Source: Lolium rigidum | Lineage: Eukaryota > Streptophyta > Magnoliopsida > Poales > Poaceae | Assembly: GCF_022539505.1 (NCBI RefSeq) | Contig: NC_061510.1 | Span: 268,965,687-269,029,686 of the forward strand | Length of the DNA: 64,000 nt | Direction: 5' to 3' | Shown: positions 1 to 11,500 of the stretch, one piece after another | Position numbering within the stretch: the stretch's first letter is position 1 | Layout of the letters: every line of letters begins with the position of its first letter | Notes under the pieces: model-generated | The model's database searches: none | Seen by the model: the letters and a program-made list of their open reading frames with translations, nothing else | Told to the model about the DNA's origin: nothing | Program-made: the position numbers and the translations under genes

Positions 1-1537
1 GGCGTTCCCCAGAAGCATGGTTATCGCACAACAAGCAACTTAATAAAAGATAAAGTGCATAAGTACATATTCAATACCACGATAGTTTTTAAGGCTATTT
101 TGTCCCATGAGCTATATATTGCAAAGGTAAATGATGGAATTTTAAAGGTAGCACTCAAGCAATTTACTTTGGAATGGCGGAGGAATACCATGTAGTAGGT
201 AGGTATGGTGGACACAAATGGCATAGTAGTTGGCTCAAGGATTTTGGATGCATGAGAAGTATTCCCTCTCGATACAAGGTTTAGGCTAGCAAGGTTATTT
301 GAAGCAAACTCAAGGATGAACCGGTGCAGCAAAACTTACATAAAAGACATGTCGTAAACATTATAAGACTCTACACCGTCTTCCTTGTTGTTCAAAACTC
401 AATACTAGATATTATCTAGACCTTAGAGAGACCAAATATGCAAATCAAATTTTAGCAAGCTCTATGTATTTCTTCATTAATGGGTGCAAAGCATATGATG
501 CAAGAGCTTAAACATGAGCACAACAATTTCCAAGTATCACATTATCCAAGACATTTTAGAATTACTACATGTAGCATTTTCCAATTCCAACCATATAACA
601 ATTTAACGAAGAAGAAACTTCGCCTTGAACATTATGAGTAAAGCCTAAGGACATATTTGTCCATATGCAACAACGGAGCGTGTCTCTCTCCCACAAAGTG
701 AATGCTAGGATCCATTTTATTCAAACAAAAACAAAAACAAACCGACGCTCCAAGTAAATAACACAAGATGTGACTGAATAAAAATATAGTTTCGGGGAGG
801 AACCTGATGATGTTGTCGATGAAGAAGGGGATGCCTTGGGCATCCCCAAGCTTAGACGCTTGAGTCTTCTTAAAATATGCAGGGGTGAACCACGGGGGCA
901 TCCCCAAGCTTAGAGCTTTCACTCCTCTTGATCATAGTATACCATACTCCTCTCTTGACCCTTGAAAACTTCCTTCACACCAAACTTCAAGCAAACTCAT
1001 TAGAGGGTTAGTGCAAAATTAATAATTCACACATTCAGAGGTGACACAAACATTCTTTACACTTCTGGACATTGCATAAAGCTACTGGACATTAATGGAT
1101 CAAAGAAATTCATCCAATATAGCAAAAGAGGCAATGCGAAATAAAAGGCAGAATCTGTCAAAAACAGAACAGTTCGTAAAGACGAATTTTAAAATGGCAC
1201 CAGACTTGCTCAAATGGAAAAACTTAAAACTAATGAAAGTTGCATACATATCTGAGGATCACGCTCGTAAATTGGCAGATGTTTTAGAATTTTCTACAGA
1301 GACTTGTGCCCAGATTCGTGACAGACAGCAATGCTGTTTCTGCGCAGCGATCCCAAATATAACATCAACTTTAACATAGAAACTTTACTTGGCACAAAAA
1401 CATGATAAGGAGAGGTTGCTACAGTAGTAAACAACTTCCAAGACTCAAATATAAAACAAAGTACTGTAGTAAAAACATGGGTTGTCTCCCATAAGCGCTT
1501 TTCTTTAACGCCTTTCAGCTAGGCGCGAAAGTGCAAA
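1..1537 (-). other. D 3' internal non-coding region
   Basis: This stretch lies downstream of the gag-protease stop and upstream of the missing 3' LTR. It holds a 103-codon open frame (332-21, minus), a 94-codon open frame on the opposite strand (1095-1379, plus), two polypurine-like AAGCTTGGGGATGCC motifs (minus strand, near 847 and 910) and a perfect 9-bp hairpin at 827-847. All are shared with A, B and mostly C. I see no other gene. Confidence 0.7.
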
Positions 1538-3653
1538 TCAAGTAACATCGAGAGTAGAAGCATCAACATCATAACTTGTTCTAATAATAGAATCAAAAGG
1601 CAACTTCATTCTCTTTCTAGGGAAGTGTTCCATACCTTTCTTGAGAGAAAATTGATATTTAATATTACTTTCCCTCATATCAATAACAGCACCAACGGTT
1701 CGAAGAAAAGGTCTTCCCAACACAATAGGACAAGATGCATTGCATTCGATATCCAAAACAACAAAATCAACGGGGACAAGGTTATTGTTAACCGTAATGC
1801 GCACATTATCAATCCTCCCCAAAGGTTTCTTTTTAACATTATCGGCAAGATTAACATCCAAATAACAATTCTTCAATGGTGGCAAGTCAAGCATATCATA
1901 AATCTTTTTAGGCATAACAGAAATACTTGCACCAAGATCACATAAAGCATTACATTCAAGGTCATTGAATTTCATTTTAATGATGGGCTCCCAACCATCT
2001 TCTAACTTTCTAGGAATAGAAGTTTCAAGTTTTAGTTTCTCTTCTCTAGCTTTTATGAGAGCATTTGTAATATGTTTTGTAAAGGCTAAATTTATAGCAC
2101 TAGCATTAGGACTTTTAGCAAGTTTTTGTAAGAACTTTATAACTTCAGAGATGTGGCAATCATCAAAATCTAAATCATTATGAGCTACAGGAATGGGATC
2201 ATTGTTCCCAAGGTTGGAAAAAATTTCAGCAGTTTTATCACAAGCAGTTTCAGCAGTTTTAGCAATTTCAGGCAGTTTTGTACGCTTTGCACTAGGAGTA
2301 GAAACATTGACAACACCAATTATCTTACCATTGATAGTAGGAGGTGCAGCAACATGTGAATCATTATCATTACTAATGGTGGTGATAGTCCAAACTTTAG
2401 CTACATTATTCTCTTTAGCTAGTTTTTCATTTTCTTCTCTATCCCACCTAGCACGCAATTCAGCCATTAATCTTATATTCTCATTAATTCTAACTTGGAT
2501 GGAATTTGCTGTAGTAGTAATCTTATTATCAATATCATTATTAGGCATAACTTTAAATTTTAAAAGATTTACGTCAGAGGCAAGTCTATCAACTCTAGAA
2601 GCAATAATATCAATTTTATCAAGCTTTTCCTCAACAGATTTGTTAAAAGCAGTTTGTGTACTAATAAATTCTTTAAGCATAGATTCAAGACCAGAGGGTA
2701 CACTCCTATTATTGTTGTAAGAATTCCCATAAGAATTACCATAACCATTACCATTAGCAGAAGGATATGGCCTATAGTTATTACCAGAGTTGTTCCTATA
2801 AGCATTGTTGTTGAAATTATTATTTTTAATGAAATTCACATCAACATTTTCTTCTTGAGCAACCAATGAAGCTAAAGGAACATTATTTGGATCAACATTA
2901 GATCTACCATTCACAAGCATAGACATAATCACATCAATCTTATCACTCAAGGAAGAGGTTTCTTCAACAGAATTTACCTTCTTACCTTGTGGAGCTCTTT
3001 CCGTGTGCCATTCAGAGTAATTTATCATCATATCATCAAGAAGTTTTGTAGCCGACCCCAAAGTGATGGACATAAAGGTACCTCCAGCAGCTGAATCCAA
3101 TAAATTCCGCGAAGAAAAATTTAGTCCTGCATAGAAGGTTTGGATGATCATCCAAGTAGTCGATCCATGGGTTGGGCAATTCTTTACCAAAGTTTTCATT
3201 CTCTCCCATGCTTGAGCAACATGTTCGAGTATCTAATTGTTTAAAATTCATTATGCTACTTCTCAAAGATATAATTTTAGCGGGAGGATAATATCTACCA
3301 ATAAAAGCATCCTTACATTTAGTCCATGAATCAATACTATTCTTAGGCAAAGATAGCAACCAATCTTTAGCTCTTCCTCTTAATGAGAAAGGAAACACTT
3401 TCAATTTAATAATATCACCATCTACATCCTTATACTTTTGCATTTCACAAAGTTCAACAAAATTATTAAGATGGGCAGCAGCATCATCGAACTAACACCG
3501 GAAAATTGATCTCTCATAACCAGGTTCGAGTAAAGCAGGTTTAATTTCAAAGAATTCTGCTGTAGTAGCAGGTGGAGCAATAGGTGTGCATAGGAAATCA
3601 TTATTATTTGCGTTTGTGAAGTCACACAACTTAGTGTTTTCAGGGGTATTCAT
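1538..3653 (-). pseudogene. D gag-protease polyprotein, frameshifted
   Basis: Structural protein plus aspartic protease of a Gypsy element. It starts at ATG 3653 (MNTPENTK). The capsid-type retrotransposon gag domain (FSLRGRAKDWLLSLP) is followed by an Asn/Tyr-rich linker (NNNAYRNNSG), a coiled stretch and a retropepsin-like domain with the active-site motif DLGASISVMP and the flap/helix motif CPIVLGRPFL. It ends at 1538 (STLDVT). No zinc knuckle is visible. Two single-base shifts interrupt the frame, at 3488-3489 (CAG in B reads as CG here) and 3226-3229 (CAG reads as CGAG), both at CHG sites and so possibly sequencing artefacts. The last 553 codons (3199-1538) are open. B and C carry homologous copies. 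Confidence 0.85.
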
Positions 3654-3877
3654 TTTAGCAACAGTAAATAAAACAAACTAGATAAAGTAAATGCAAGTAA
3701 CTAATTTTTTTGTGTTTTTGATATGTAGAGCAAGACAGTAAATAAAGTAAAACTAGCAACTAATTTTTTTGTGTTTTGTTTAGGTGCAGCAAACAAAGTA
3801 GTAAATAAAATAAAGCAAGACAAAAACAAAGTAAAGAGATTGAGAAGTGGAGACTCCCCTTGCAGCGTGTCTTGATC

Positions 3878-3895
3878 TCCCCGGCAACGGCGCCA
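3878..3895 (-). promoter_or_regulatory. D primer-binding site, tRNA-Asp
   Basis: On the minus strand TGGCGCCGTTGCCGGGGA is complementary to the 3' end of plant tRNA-Asp(GTC), including CCA. It lies 11 bases inside the LTR end, as in A, B and C. Confidence 0.9.
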
Positions 3896-3906
3896 GAAAA
3901 CAGGCT

Positions 3907-5505
3907 TGATGCACGTAAATGTACACGTCCGTTGGGAACCCCAAGAGGAAGGTATGATGCGCACAGTGGCAAGTTTTCCATCAGAAAGAAACCAAGGTTT
4001 AATCGAACCAGGAGGAGCCAAGAAGCACGTTGAAGGTTGATGGTGGCGAAATGTGATGCGGCGCAACAACAGGGATTCCGGAGCCAACGTGGAACCTGCA
4101 CAACACAACCCAAGTACTTTGCCCCAACGAAACAGTGAGGTTGTCAATCTCACCGGCTTGCTGTAACAAAGGATTAACCGTATTGTGTGGAAGATGATTG
4201 TTTGCAAGAAAACAGTAAAAACAAGTATTGCGGTAGATTGTATGCTATGTAAAGAATAGGACCGGGGTCCACAGTTCACTAGAGGTGTCTCTCCCATAAG
4301 ATAAAAGCATGTTGGGTGAACAAATTACAGTCGGGCAATTGACAAATAGAGAGGGGCATAACAATGCATATTCATGATATGATAAATATAGTGAGATTTA
4401 ATCCGGGCATTACGACAAAGTACATAGACCGCCATCCAACTACATCTATGCCTAAAAAGTCCACCTTCAGGTTATCATCCGAACCCCATTCAGTATTAAG
4501 TTGCAAAGCAACATACAATTGCATTAAGTATGGTGCGTAATGTAATCGACAACTACATCCTTAGACATAGAATCAATGTTTTATCCCTAGTGGCAACAGC
4601 ACATCACAACCTTAGAACTTTCTCGTCACTGTCCCGGTGTCAATGAAGGCATGAACCCACTATCGAGCATAAATACTCCCTCTTGGAGTTAAGAGTAAAA
4701 ACTTGGCCAGAGCCTCTACTAATAACGGAGAGCATGCAAGATCATAAACAACACATAAACAATAGATTGATAATCACCATAACATAGTATTCTCTCGTCC
4801 ATCGGATCCCGACAAACACAACATATAGTATTACGGATAGATGATCTTGATCATGTTAGGCAGCTCACAAGATCCAACAATGAAGCACAATTAGGAGAAG
4901 ACGACCATCTAGCTACTGCTATGGACCCATAGTCCAGGGGTGAACTACTCACTCATCACTCCGGAGGCGATCATGGCGATGAAGAGTCCTCCGGGAGATG
5001 AATCCCCTCTCCGGCAGGGTGCCGGAGGCGATCTCCTGAATCCCCCGAGATGGGATTCGCGGCGGCAGCGTCTCTGGAAGGTTTTCCGTATCGTGGCTCT
5101 CGGTACTGGGGGTTTCGCGACGGAGGCTATTTGTAGGCGGAAGGGCAGGTCAAGAGGCGGCACGAGGGGCCCAGATGACAGGCCGGCGCGGCCAGGGCCT
5201 GGGCCGCGCCGCCCTGTCATCTGGCCACCTCGTGGCCCCACTTCGACTCCCCTTCGGTCTTCTGGAAGCTTCGTGCAAAAATAGGACCCCGGGCGTTGAT
5301 TTCGTCCAATTCCGAGAATATTTCCTTACTAGGATTTACGAAACCAAAAACAGCGAAAACAACAGAATCGGCTCTTCGGCATCTTGTTAATAGGTTAGTT
5401 CCATGAAATGCGTAAATACGACATATAATGTGCATAAAACATGTAGATATCATCAATAAAGTAGCATGGAACATAAGAAATTATCGATACGTTGGAGACG
5501 TATCA
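3907..5505 (-). repeat. D 5' LTR (1599 bp)
   Basis: Ends are TGATACG...GCATCA read on the minus strand, so the termini form a short TGAT/ATCA inverted repeat. Homologous full copies lie at 40514-42090 (C), 46079-47668 (A) and 58310-59908 (B), with partial ones at 51290-52801 and 52902-53368. The U3 part near 5130-5260 is GC-rich and palindromic. Confidence 0.9.
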
Positions 5506-5558
5506 GCCGCCGCCCCCCCAACCCTAGATGGGAAGGGGGGCCACCTTGGCCGGCCAGC
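5506..5558 (+). mobile_element. G: Copia LTR fragment between D and E
   Basis: These 53 bases are the remnant of the G 5' LTR left between the D and E insertions. The last five, CCAGC (5554-5558), are repeated at 38362-38366 where the LTR resumes, which proves E was inserted here. The part of the LTR upstream lies beyond D, outside the window. Confidence 0.85.
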
Positions 5559-8500
5559 TGTCAACACCCGGGTTTTTAAGTCCGGATGCCCTATTATATC
5601 ATACATCGCAATCCCAGGAAGATTGTTTTTGCGAGACATAATAGTAAGTCGTTCAGAGTCATCATTTATTACAACACATAAGGTCTTACAACAAGGGATC
5701 ACATGATCCAATATTACACGAATAGATTGTTCAACATCACACATAAGTAGCGGAAGCGTAGTAGTAGTGGACTCTATATTCCACAGGCAACGCTTGACGT
5801 TAGAAGACGATCCTAGTTATCGTAGACGTCCCGCTGTCCGTCATCCCGATCATCGTTGCTCCTCTTCATAGTCTGGCATTTGAATAGCCAGGGCAAAGCC
5901 ATGAGTACTTTTAAAGTACTCGCAAACTAATACTATGGTAAAGCATATTAAGTATAGTAAAGGGGTACTAAGCTCTAGGTTTATTTGCATAAAGCCAAGT
6001 TTTCCTTTGATAAACATTTACTAAAATCCTCATTATTCAATAGACTAACTCAAGTGGGAACATTAGTGTCATTCCCACAATTCATTTGGGATCCAAATCA
6101 ATTCCCAATCACCATCATTATTTCAACATAATTTCTGATAAAGGAAGTAGTATGGCCTTTCCAACCGTCCGTAACCACGGACACGGCTATTCGAATAGGT
6201 TTAACACTCGCAGAGGTTGTACTCTTGTGCCACAACTTTTGATTACATCCGTCGAGGATAACCTCGAATCATCGTAACTCAGTACGCGGATCATCAACCA
6301 TAACCTTTCACTTATATGTCCTAGTATAGGCACCTCTCCCCATGAGCTTGGCCTCCCGGTGAGAACCAACTGTTAACCCGGGAACTGCACGGGGCTTGGG
6401 TCGTACATTCACCTCATATTCACATCATTTCTCACATACGGAGGCAGCCTCGGCGTAACCCCTATGATGCTTGTTTAGAGGGAACCCATACTAAAATACA
6501 CAAGTTTCTAGTTAAGCCCTACCCATAATCAGGTATTGTGGGGGTACTTGTATAATTGGAAAGGTATCGCATTCAAGACCATATCAGGTTTATATCAAAA
6601 ATCACTATCTTCTCTTGGTCATATTCACCTTCAAAGTTATTCCATGGAATGAACCATCATTCCAAGGTTTCAAAATTCATATCAAATCACTTGTTCCCAT
6701 CTAGAGTAGTCAATTTTAAATTGATTAGCAATAGCAACTATATGAGGGATGCTATCTAGTTTTGAGTGGTGTTCATCTAATCCAAGTATTGTTCTATTCT
6801 ATACAAAGTGAATCATAAATCAAAAAGTACTTTGAAATAAATAAGCCAAAGCAACATTAAGTAAAAACATGGGATATGTAATACATAAAAGTAAAGTGTG
6901 ATGATGCCTTTGCTCTAGTAGAGCTAAGCATTTGTATTTAGCAAGGGTTAGCTTGCCTTGAGCTGAGTAGTGATCAAAGTTCTCTTCCTCTTCTTGGGAG
7001 TAGGCCTCCTCCTCTTGATACTCCTCGTTACTAGCGTCTATATACGAATACGAGGTATAAATACTAAACCAAACTCACATGCTAAACTAAGAACACTCAA
7101 AGAGTTCACACTCTAATCCTATTATCAATCAAACATGGCATGGTGAGTTATTTGAGGAATTCTTATTTAGTAGAAAATAATTTCCTCTCATTATTCCTAT
7201 TTCTTATATTTGGATATGTAGTTTCTTAGAGAAATTCATTTCTTCTTATTACTTCATATTAAGATTTAATCTCTTCATATAATAATCAGGTATGAAATAT
7301 AGGTTGACCCAAGTCAACATTTCATATCTATTATATGTGAGTATGATTTAATTAAAGGGCTATATTACACATGTTATCATACTACTATTTTAAATGCATT
7401 AAAATCTCTAAGTAATAATTATCAGGAGTTCATTAGCCTAGGTCATTCCCCCTGGTTATATTACTTAGGATCAAGATTTAAATGAGAGAGTAGCTCTCAT
7501 ACTCTTTATTAAATTTGAATTCCAAGTTGAATTGTTCTAGAATTTACTACATAGCTATCTTATTTGATCTAGTCCATGATCATACAAATAACATGCCTAT
7601 ATTATTGCATAATCAATTAGAGGACATCATTTGTGATTTATTGGAATTGGAAACAATTCAAAATCATTTATAGATTATTTTTAATGATTATTTGAAGTTA
7701 GAAAAGGCTCTGCCTTGTTATTTTTGTCATTTAAAATTTATTACAAATTTGGATATGAGACCAGTGGCATTATCTAGATAATTTCATGAGCTTCCCAATG
7801 ATATAAAGTTTGCTAGATTTGGTTTGGCAGATTTCAAGCTATTCAATTTTTACTAAACCATCAGTAGCACAATTCATAATTAAGTTTAAACATTTATTTG
7901 AATCTTGGGATTGGGCGGGAACTCTACTGGGCCGAAACGGGGTTTAAAAACACTGCGCAGCCCAGCAAGCCGCGGGTGTGTCAACACCCGGGTTTTTAAG
8001 TCCGGATGCCCTATTATATCATACATCGCAATCCCAGGAAGATTGTTTTTGCGAGACATAATAGTAAGTCGTTCAGAGTCATCATTTATTACAACACATA
8101 AGGTCTTACATCAATGGATCACATGATCCAATATTACACAAATAGATTGTTCAACATCACACATAAGTAGCGGAAGCGTAGTAGTAGTGGACTCATAATT
8201 CCACAGGCAACGCTTGACGTTAGAAGACGATCCTAGTTATCGTAGACGTCCTGCTGTCCGTCATCCGGATACTGTTGCTCCTCTTCATAGTCTGGCATTT
8301 GAATAGCCAGGGCAAAGCCATGAGTACTTTTAAAGTACTCGCAAACTAATACTATGTTAAAGCATATTAAGTATAATAAAGGGGTACTAAGCTCTAAGTT
8401 TATTTGCATAAAGCCAAGTTTTCTTTGAATAAACATTTAACAAAATCCTCATTATTTAATGGACTAACTCAAGTGGGAACATTAGTGTCATTCCCACAAT

Positions 8501-11500
8501 TCATTTGGGATTCAAGACAATTCATCAATCACCATTATTATTTCAACATAAATCCTGATAACGGAAGTAGTATGGCCTTTCCAACCGTCCGTAACCGTGG
8601 ACACGGCTATTCGAATAGGTTTAACACTCTGCAGAGGTTGTACTCTTGTGCCACAACTATTGATTTCATCCGTCGAGGATAACCCCGAATCATCGTAACT
8701 CAGTACGCGGATCATCAATCATAACCTTTCACTTATATGTCCTAGTATAGGCACCTCTCCCCATGAGCTTGGCCTCCCGGTGTGAACCAACTGTTAACCC
8801 GGAACCGCACGAGGCTTGGGTCGTACATTCACCACATATTCACATCATTTTCACATACGGAGGCAGCCTCGGCGTAACCCCTATGATGCTTGTTTAGAGG
8901 GAACCCATACTAAAATACACAAGTTTCTAGTTAAGCCCTACCCATAATCAGGTATTGTGGGGGTACTTGTATAATTGGAAAGGTATCGCATTCAAAACCA
9001 TATCAGGTTTATATCAAAAATCACCATCTTCTCTTGGTCATATTCCAAGATTTCAATTTCATACCACATCCACTTGTTCCCATCTAGAGTAGTCAAATTT
9101 TAATAATTTAGCAATAGCAACTATATGAGGGGTGCTATCTAGCTTGAGTAGTGCTCATCTAAACCAAGTATTGTTCTATTCTATACATGGTGACTCATAA
9201 ATCAAAAGTACTTTGAAATAAATAAACCAAAGTAAAATTTAAATAAAAACATGGGATAGGTAATACATAAAAGTAAAGTGGGATGATGCCTTTGCTCTTG
9301 TAGAGCTAAGCATTTGTATTTAGCAAGGGTTAGCTTGCCTTGAGCTGAGTAGTGATCAAAGTGCTCTTCCTCTTCTTGGGAGTAGGCCTCCTCCTCTTGA
9401 TAATCCTCGTTACTAGCGTCTATATACGAATACGAGGTATAAATACTAAACCAAACTCACATGCTAAGCTAGGAACACTCAAAGAATTCACACTCTAGTC
9501 CTATTATCAATCAAACATGGCATGGTGAGTTATTTGATGATTTCTTATTTATTAGAGGAATAATTTTCTCTCATTATTCCTATTTCTCAAATTTAGATAT
9601 GTAGATCCTTAGAGACAATCCTTTATTCCCTTTACTTCATAATAAGATTTAATCTCTTCATATAATAAGCAGGTATGAAATATAGGTTGACCCAAGTCAA
9701 CATTTCATATCTATTATATGTGAGTATGATTTAATTAAAGGGCTATACTACACATGTTATCATACTACTATTTTAAATGCATTAAAATCTCTAAGTAATA
9801 ATTATCAGGGGTTCATTAGCCTAGGTCTTTCCCCCTGGTTATATTACTTAGGATCAAGATTTAAATGAGAGAGTAGCTCTCATACTATTCATTCAATTTC
9901 AATTCCAAGTTTAATTGTTCTAGAATTAACTACATAGCTATCTTATTTGATCTAGTTCATGATCATACAAATAACCTGTCTGTATTATTGCATGAACAAT
10001 TAGAGGACATTATTTGTGATTTATTAGAATTGGAATCAACTTAAAAACATTTGTAGATTATTTTTAATAATTATTTGAAGTTAGAAAAGGCTCTGCCTTG
10101 TTATTTTTATCATTTAAAAATTAATACGAATTTGGACATGAGGCCAGTGGCATTAGTTAGATAATTTCATGAGCTTTCCAATGATATAAAGTTTGCTAGA
10201 TTTGGTTTGGCAGATTTCAAACTATTCAATTTTTACTAAACCATCTGCAGCACAAATCAAATTAAGTTTAAACATTTATTTGAATTCTGGGCTTGGGCGG
10301 GAAAGCTACTGGGCCGAAACGATTCAAACAGCACAGCGCGGCCCAGCAAGCAACGGGTGCGGGTGGGCTGCGCTGACAGGGTGGGGGCCACTCGTCAGCG
10401 CCTCATAACACGCCGAAGCGGTACGAGCGATGAGGAGCGTCAGATCAAGAGGCTGATCAACGGCTGGTGTGTGTCGTCGTCCCCGGCGGGATTCCGGCGA
10501 ACTCACAGCGCCAGTAGGGGGTCGGAGAGCTTACCAGGCCGTTGCAGGACTCTGGCAGTGTGCGCGTAGAAGCTGTCGTCGATGAGGAAGCTACTGGCGC
10601 AGTTGTGGCGCTCGGGGAGGCGTCAATTGAAGCAGAGCTTCCGCGGGCTCCGGCGGACTCGAGCTCGCAATTCGAGCGTCTCCGGCGAGCTCTGGTGAAA
10701 TTGACTGGTGGAGGAGTCTCAGTGAGGTGAGGGGAGTGGATTGTGTGAAGAGTGAGGGTGCCGATCGTCGCTATTTATAGAGGGAGGGAGGAGGCCGAGT
10801 GTGCTGCAAGGGCGCGGCCATGGCGCGGCTTCTGTGGTGCGCGAAGGGGCAAGGCGAGGACGGCATCGTGTAGGCGTCGTCCTAGCGATGCTCAACGGCT
10901 AGCTGGCGCAGAGGTAGGGCTACGGAAACGCTCGAGTTCTTCCAGTGATCATTACGGTACCGCGGTACGTCGACGACGAGGACGACGGCGACAAGGCTCT
11001 GGGCGGTGCTTGAGCGTGTCTAGGGCGTAGAGTGATTGGAGTGGATGCTCGACGCCAGGGTAGGGATGCAGGGCGAGGACGATCGCGTTCGAGTGCACGG
11101 CGTCCTGGCGCGCTCCAGAGCGCGCTCACCGCGGCATGGGCACGGTACTGGCATCAACTTGGCACGCTCGTTCCAGGCTCTGCCGTGCGTTGGCGATCAA
11201 GTGGGCTGTACCGTTGGTGTCCTTATGCAGTGTAGATGCTCCAGGACAAGGGCACGGGTTAAAACGAGGGCTGGAGGTGGAGATGCCAAAGGTGGCCGGC
11301 ATGGTGTAGGTTTGCATTTGTTTGTGTTTTTCCTCGACTTTAATCGACCATGCAAGTACTGGGCTAGAGGCAGGGGGTGTAGAACTAGCTAATGATCACC
11401 ATTGCAAAGTGGTTTAGTGAAGAAACTGCTGGACAAAGGAGTGTAACACATTTCTGAAATCATGCCTGCCAAGTGTTCGACACAATGGCCGCATGAAGAA

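Larger units (their letters stand above)
1..5505 (-). mobile_element. D: Ty3/Gypsy gag-protease element, truncated by window start
   Basis: Minus-strand LTR retrotransposon read from its 5' LTR (ending at 5505 with the TGATACG terminus on the minus strand) through a tRNA-Asp primer site and a gag-protease frame into a long 3' non-coding part that runs off the window at position 1. It has no reverse transcriptase or integrase, so it is non-autonomous. Its internal sequence matches B (52902-59908) and C throughout. Its outer flank is GCCGC (5506-5510), the presumed target duplication; the other copy is outside the window. The LTR resembles the abundant Triticeae Sabrina/WHAM-like group from memory; that name is uncertain. 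Confidence 0.9.

Noticed and set aside
3878..3895. Possible tRNA genes at tRNA-like matches
   Set aside because: Only the 3' acceptor end is matched and it lies directly inside an LTR; these are primer-binding sites.
5481..5744. Opposite-strand frames at LTR borders (also 32896-33126, 7905-8126)
   Set aside because: They recur only because the E-family LTR end is present three times; they cross element borders and have no family resemblance.
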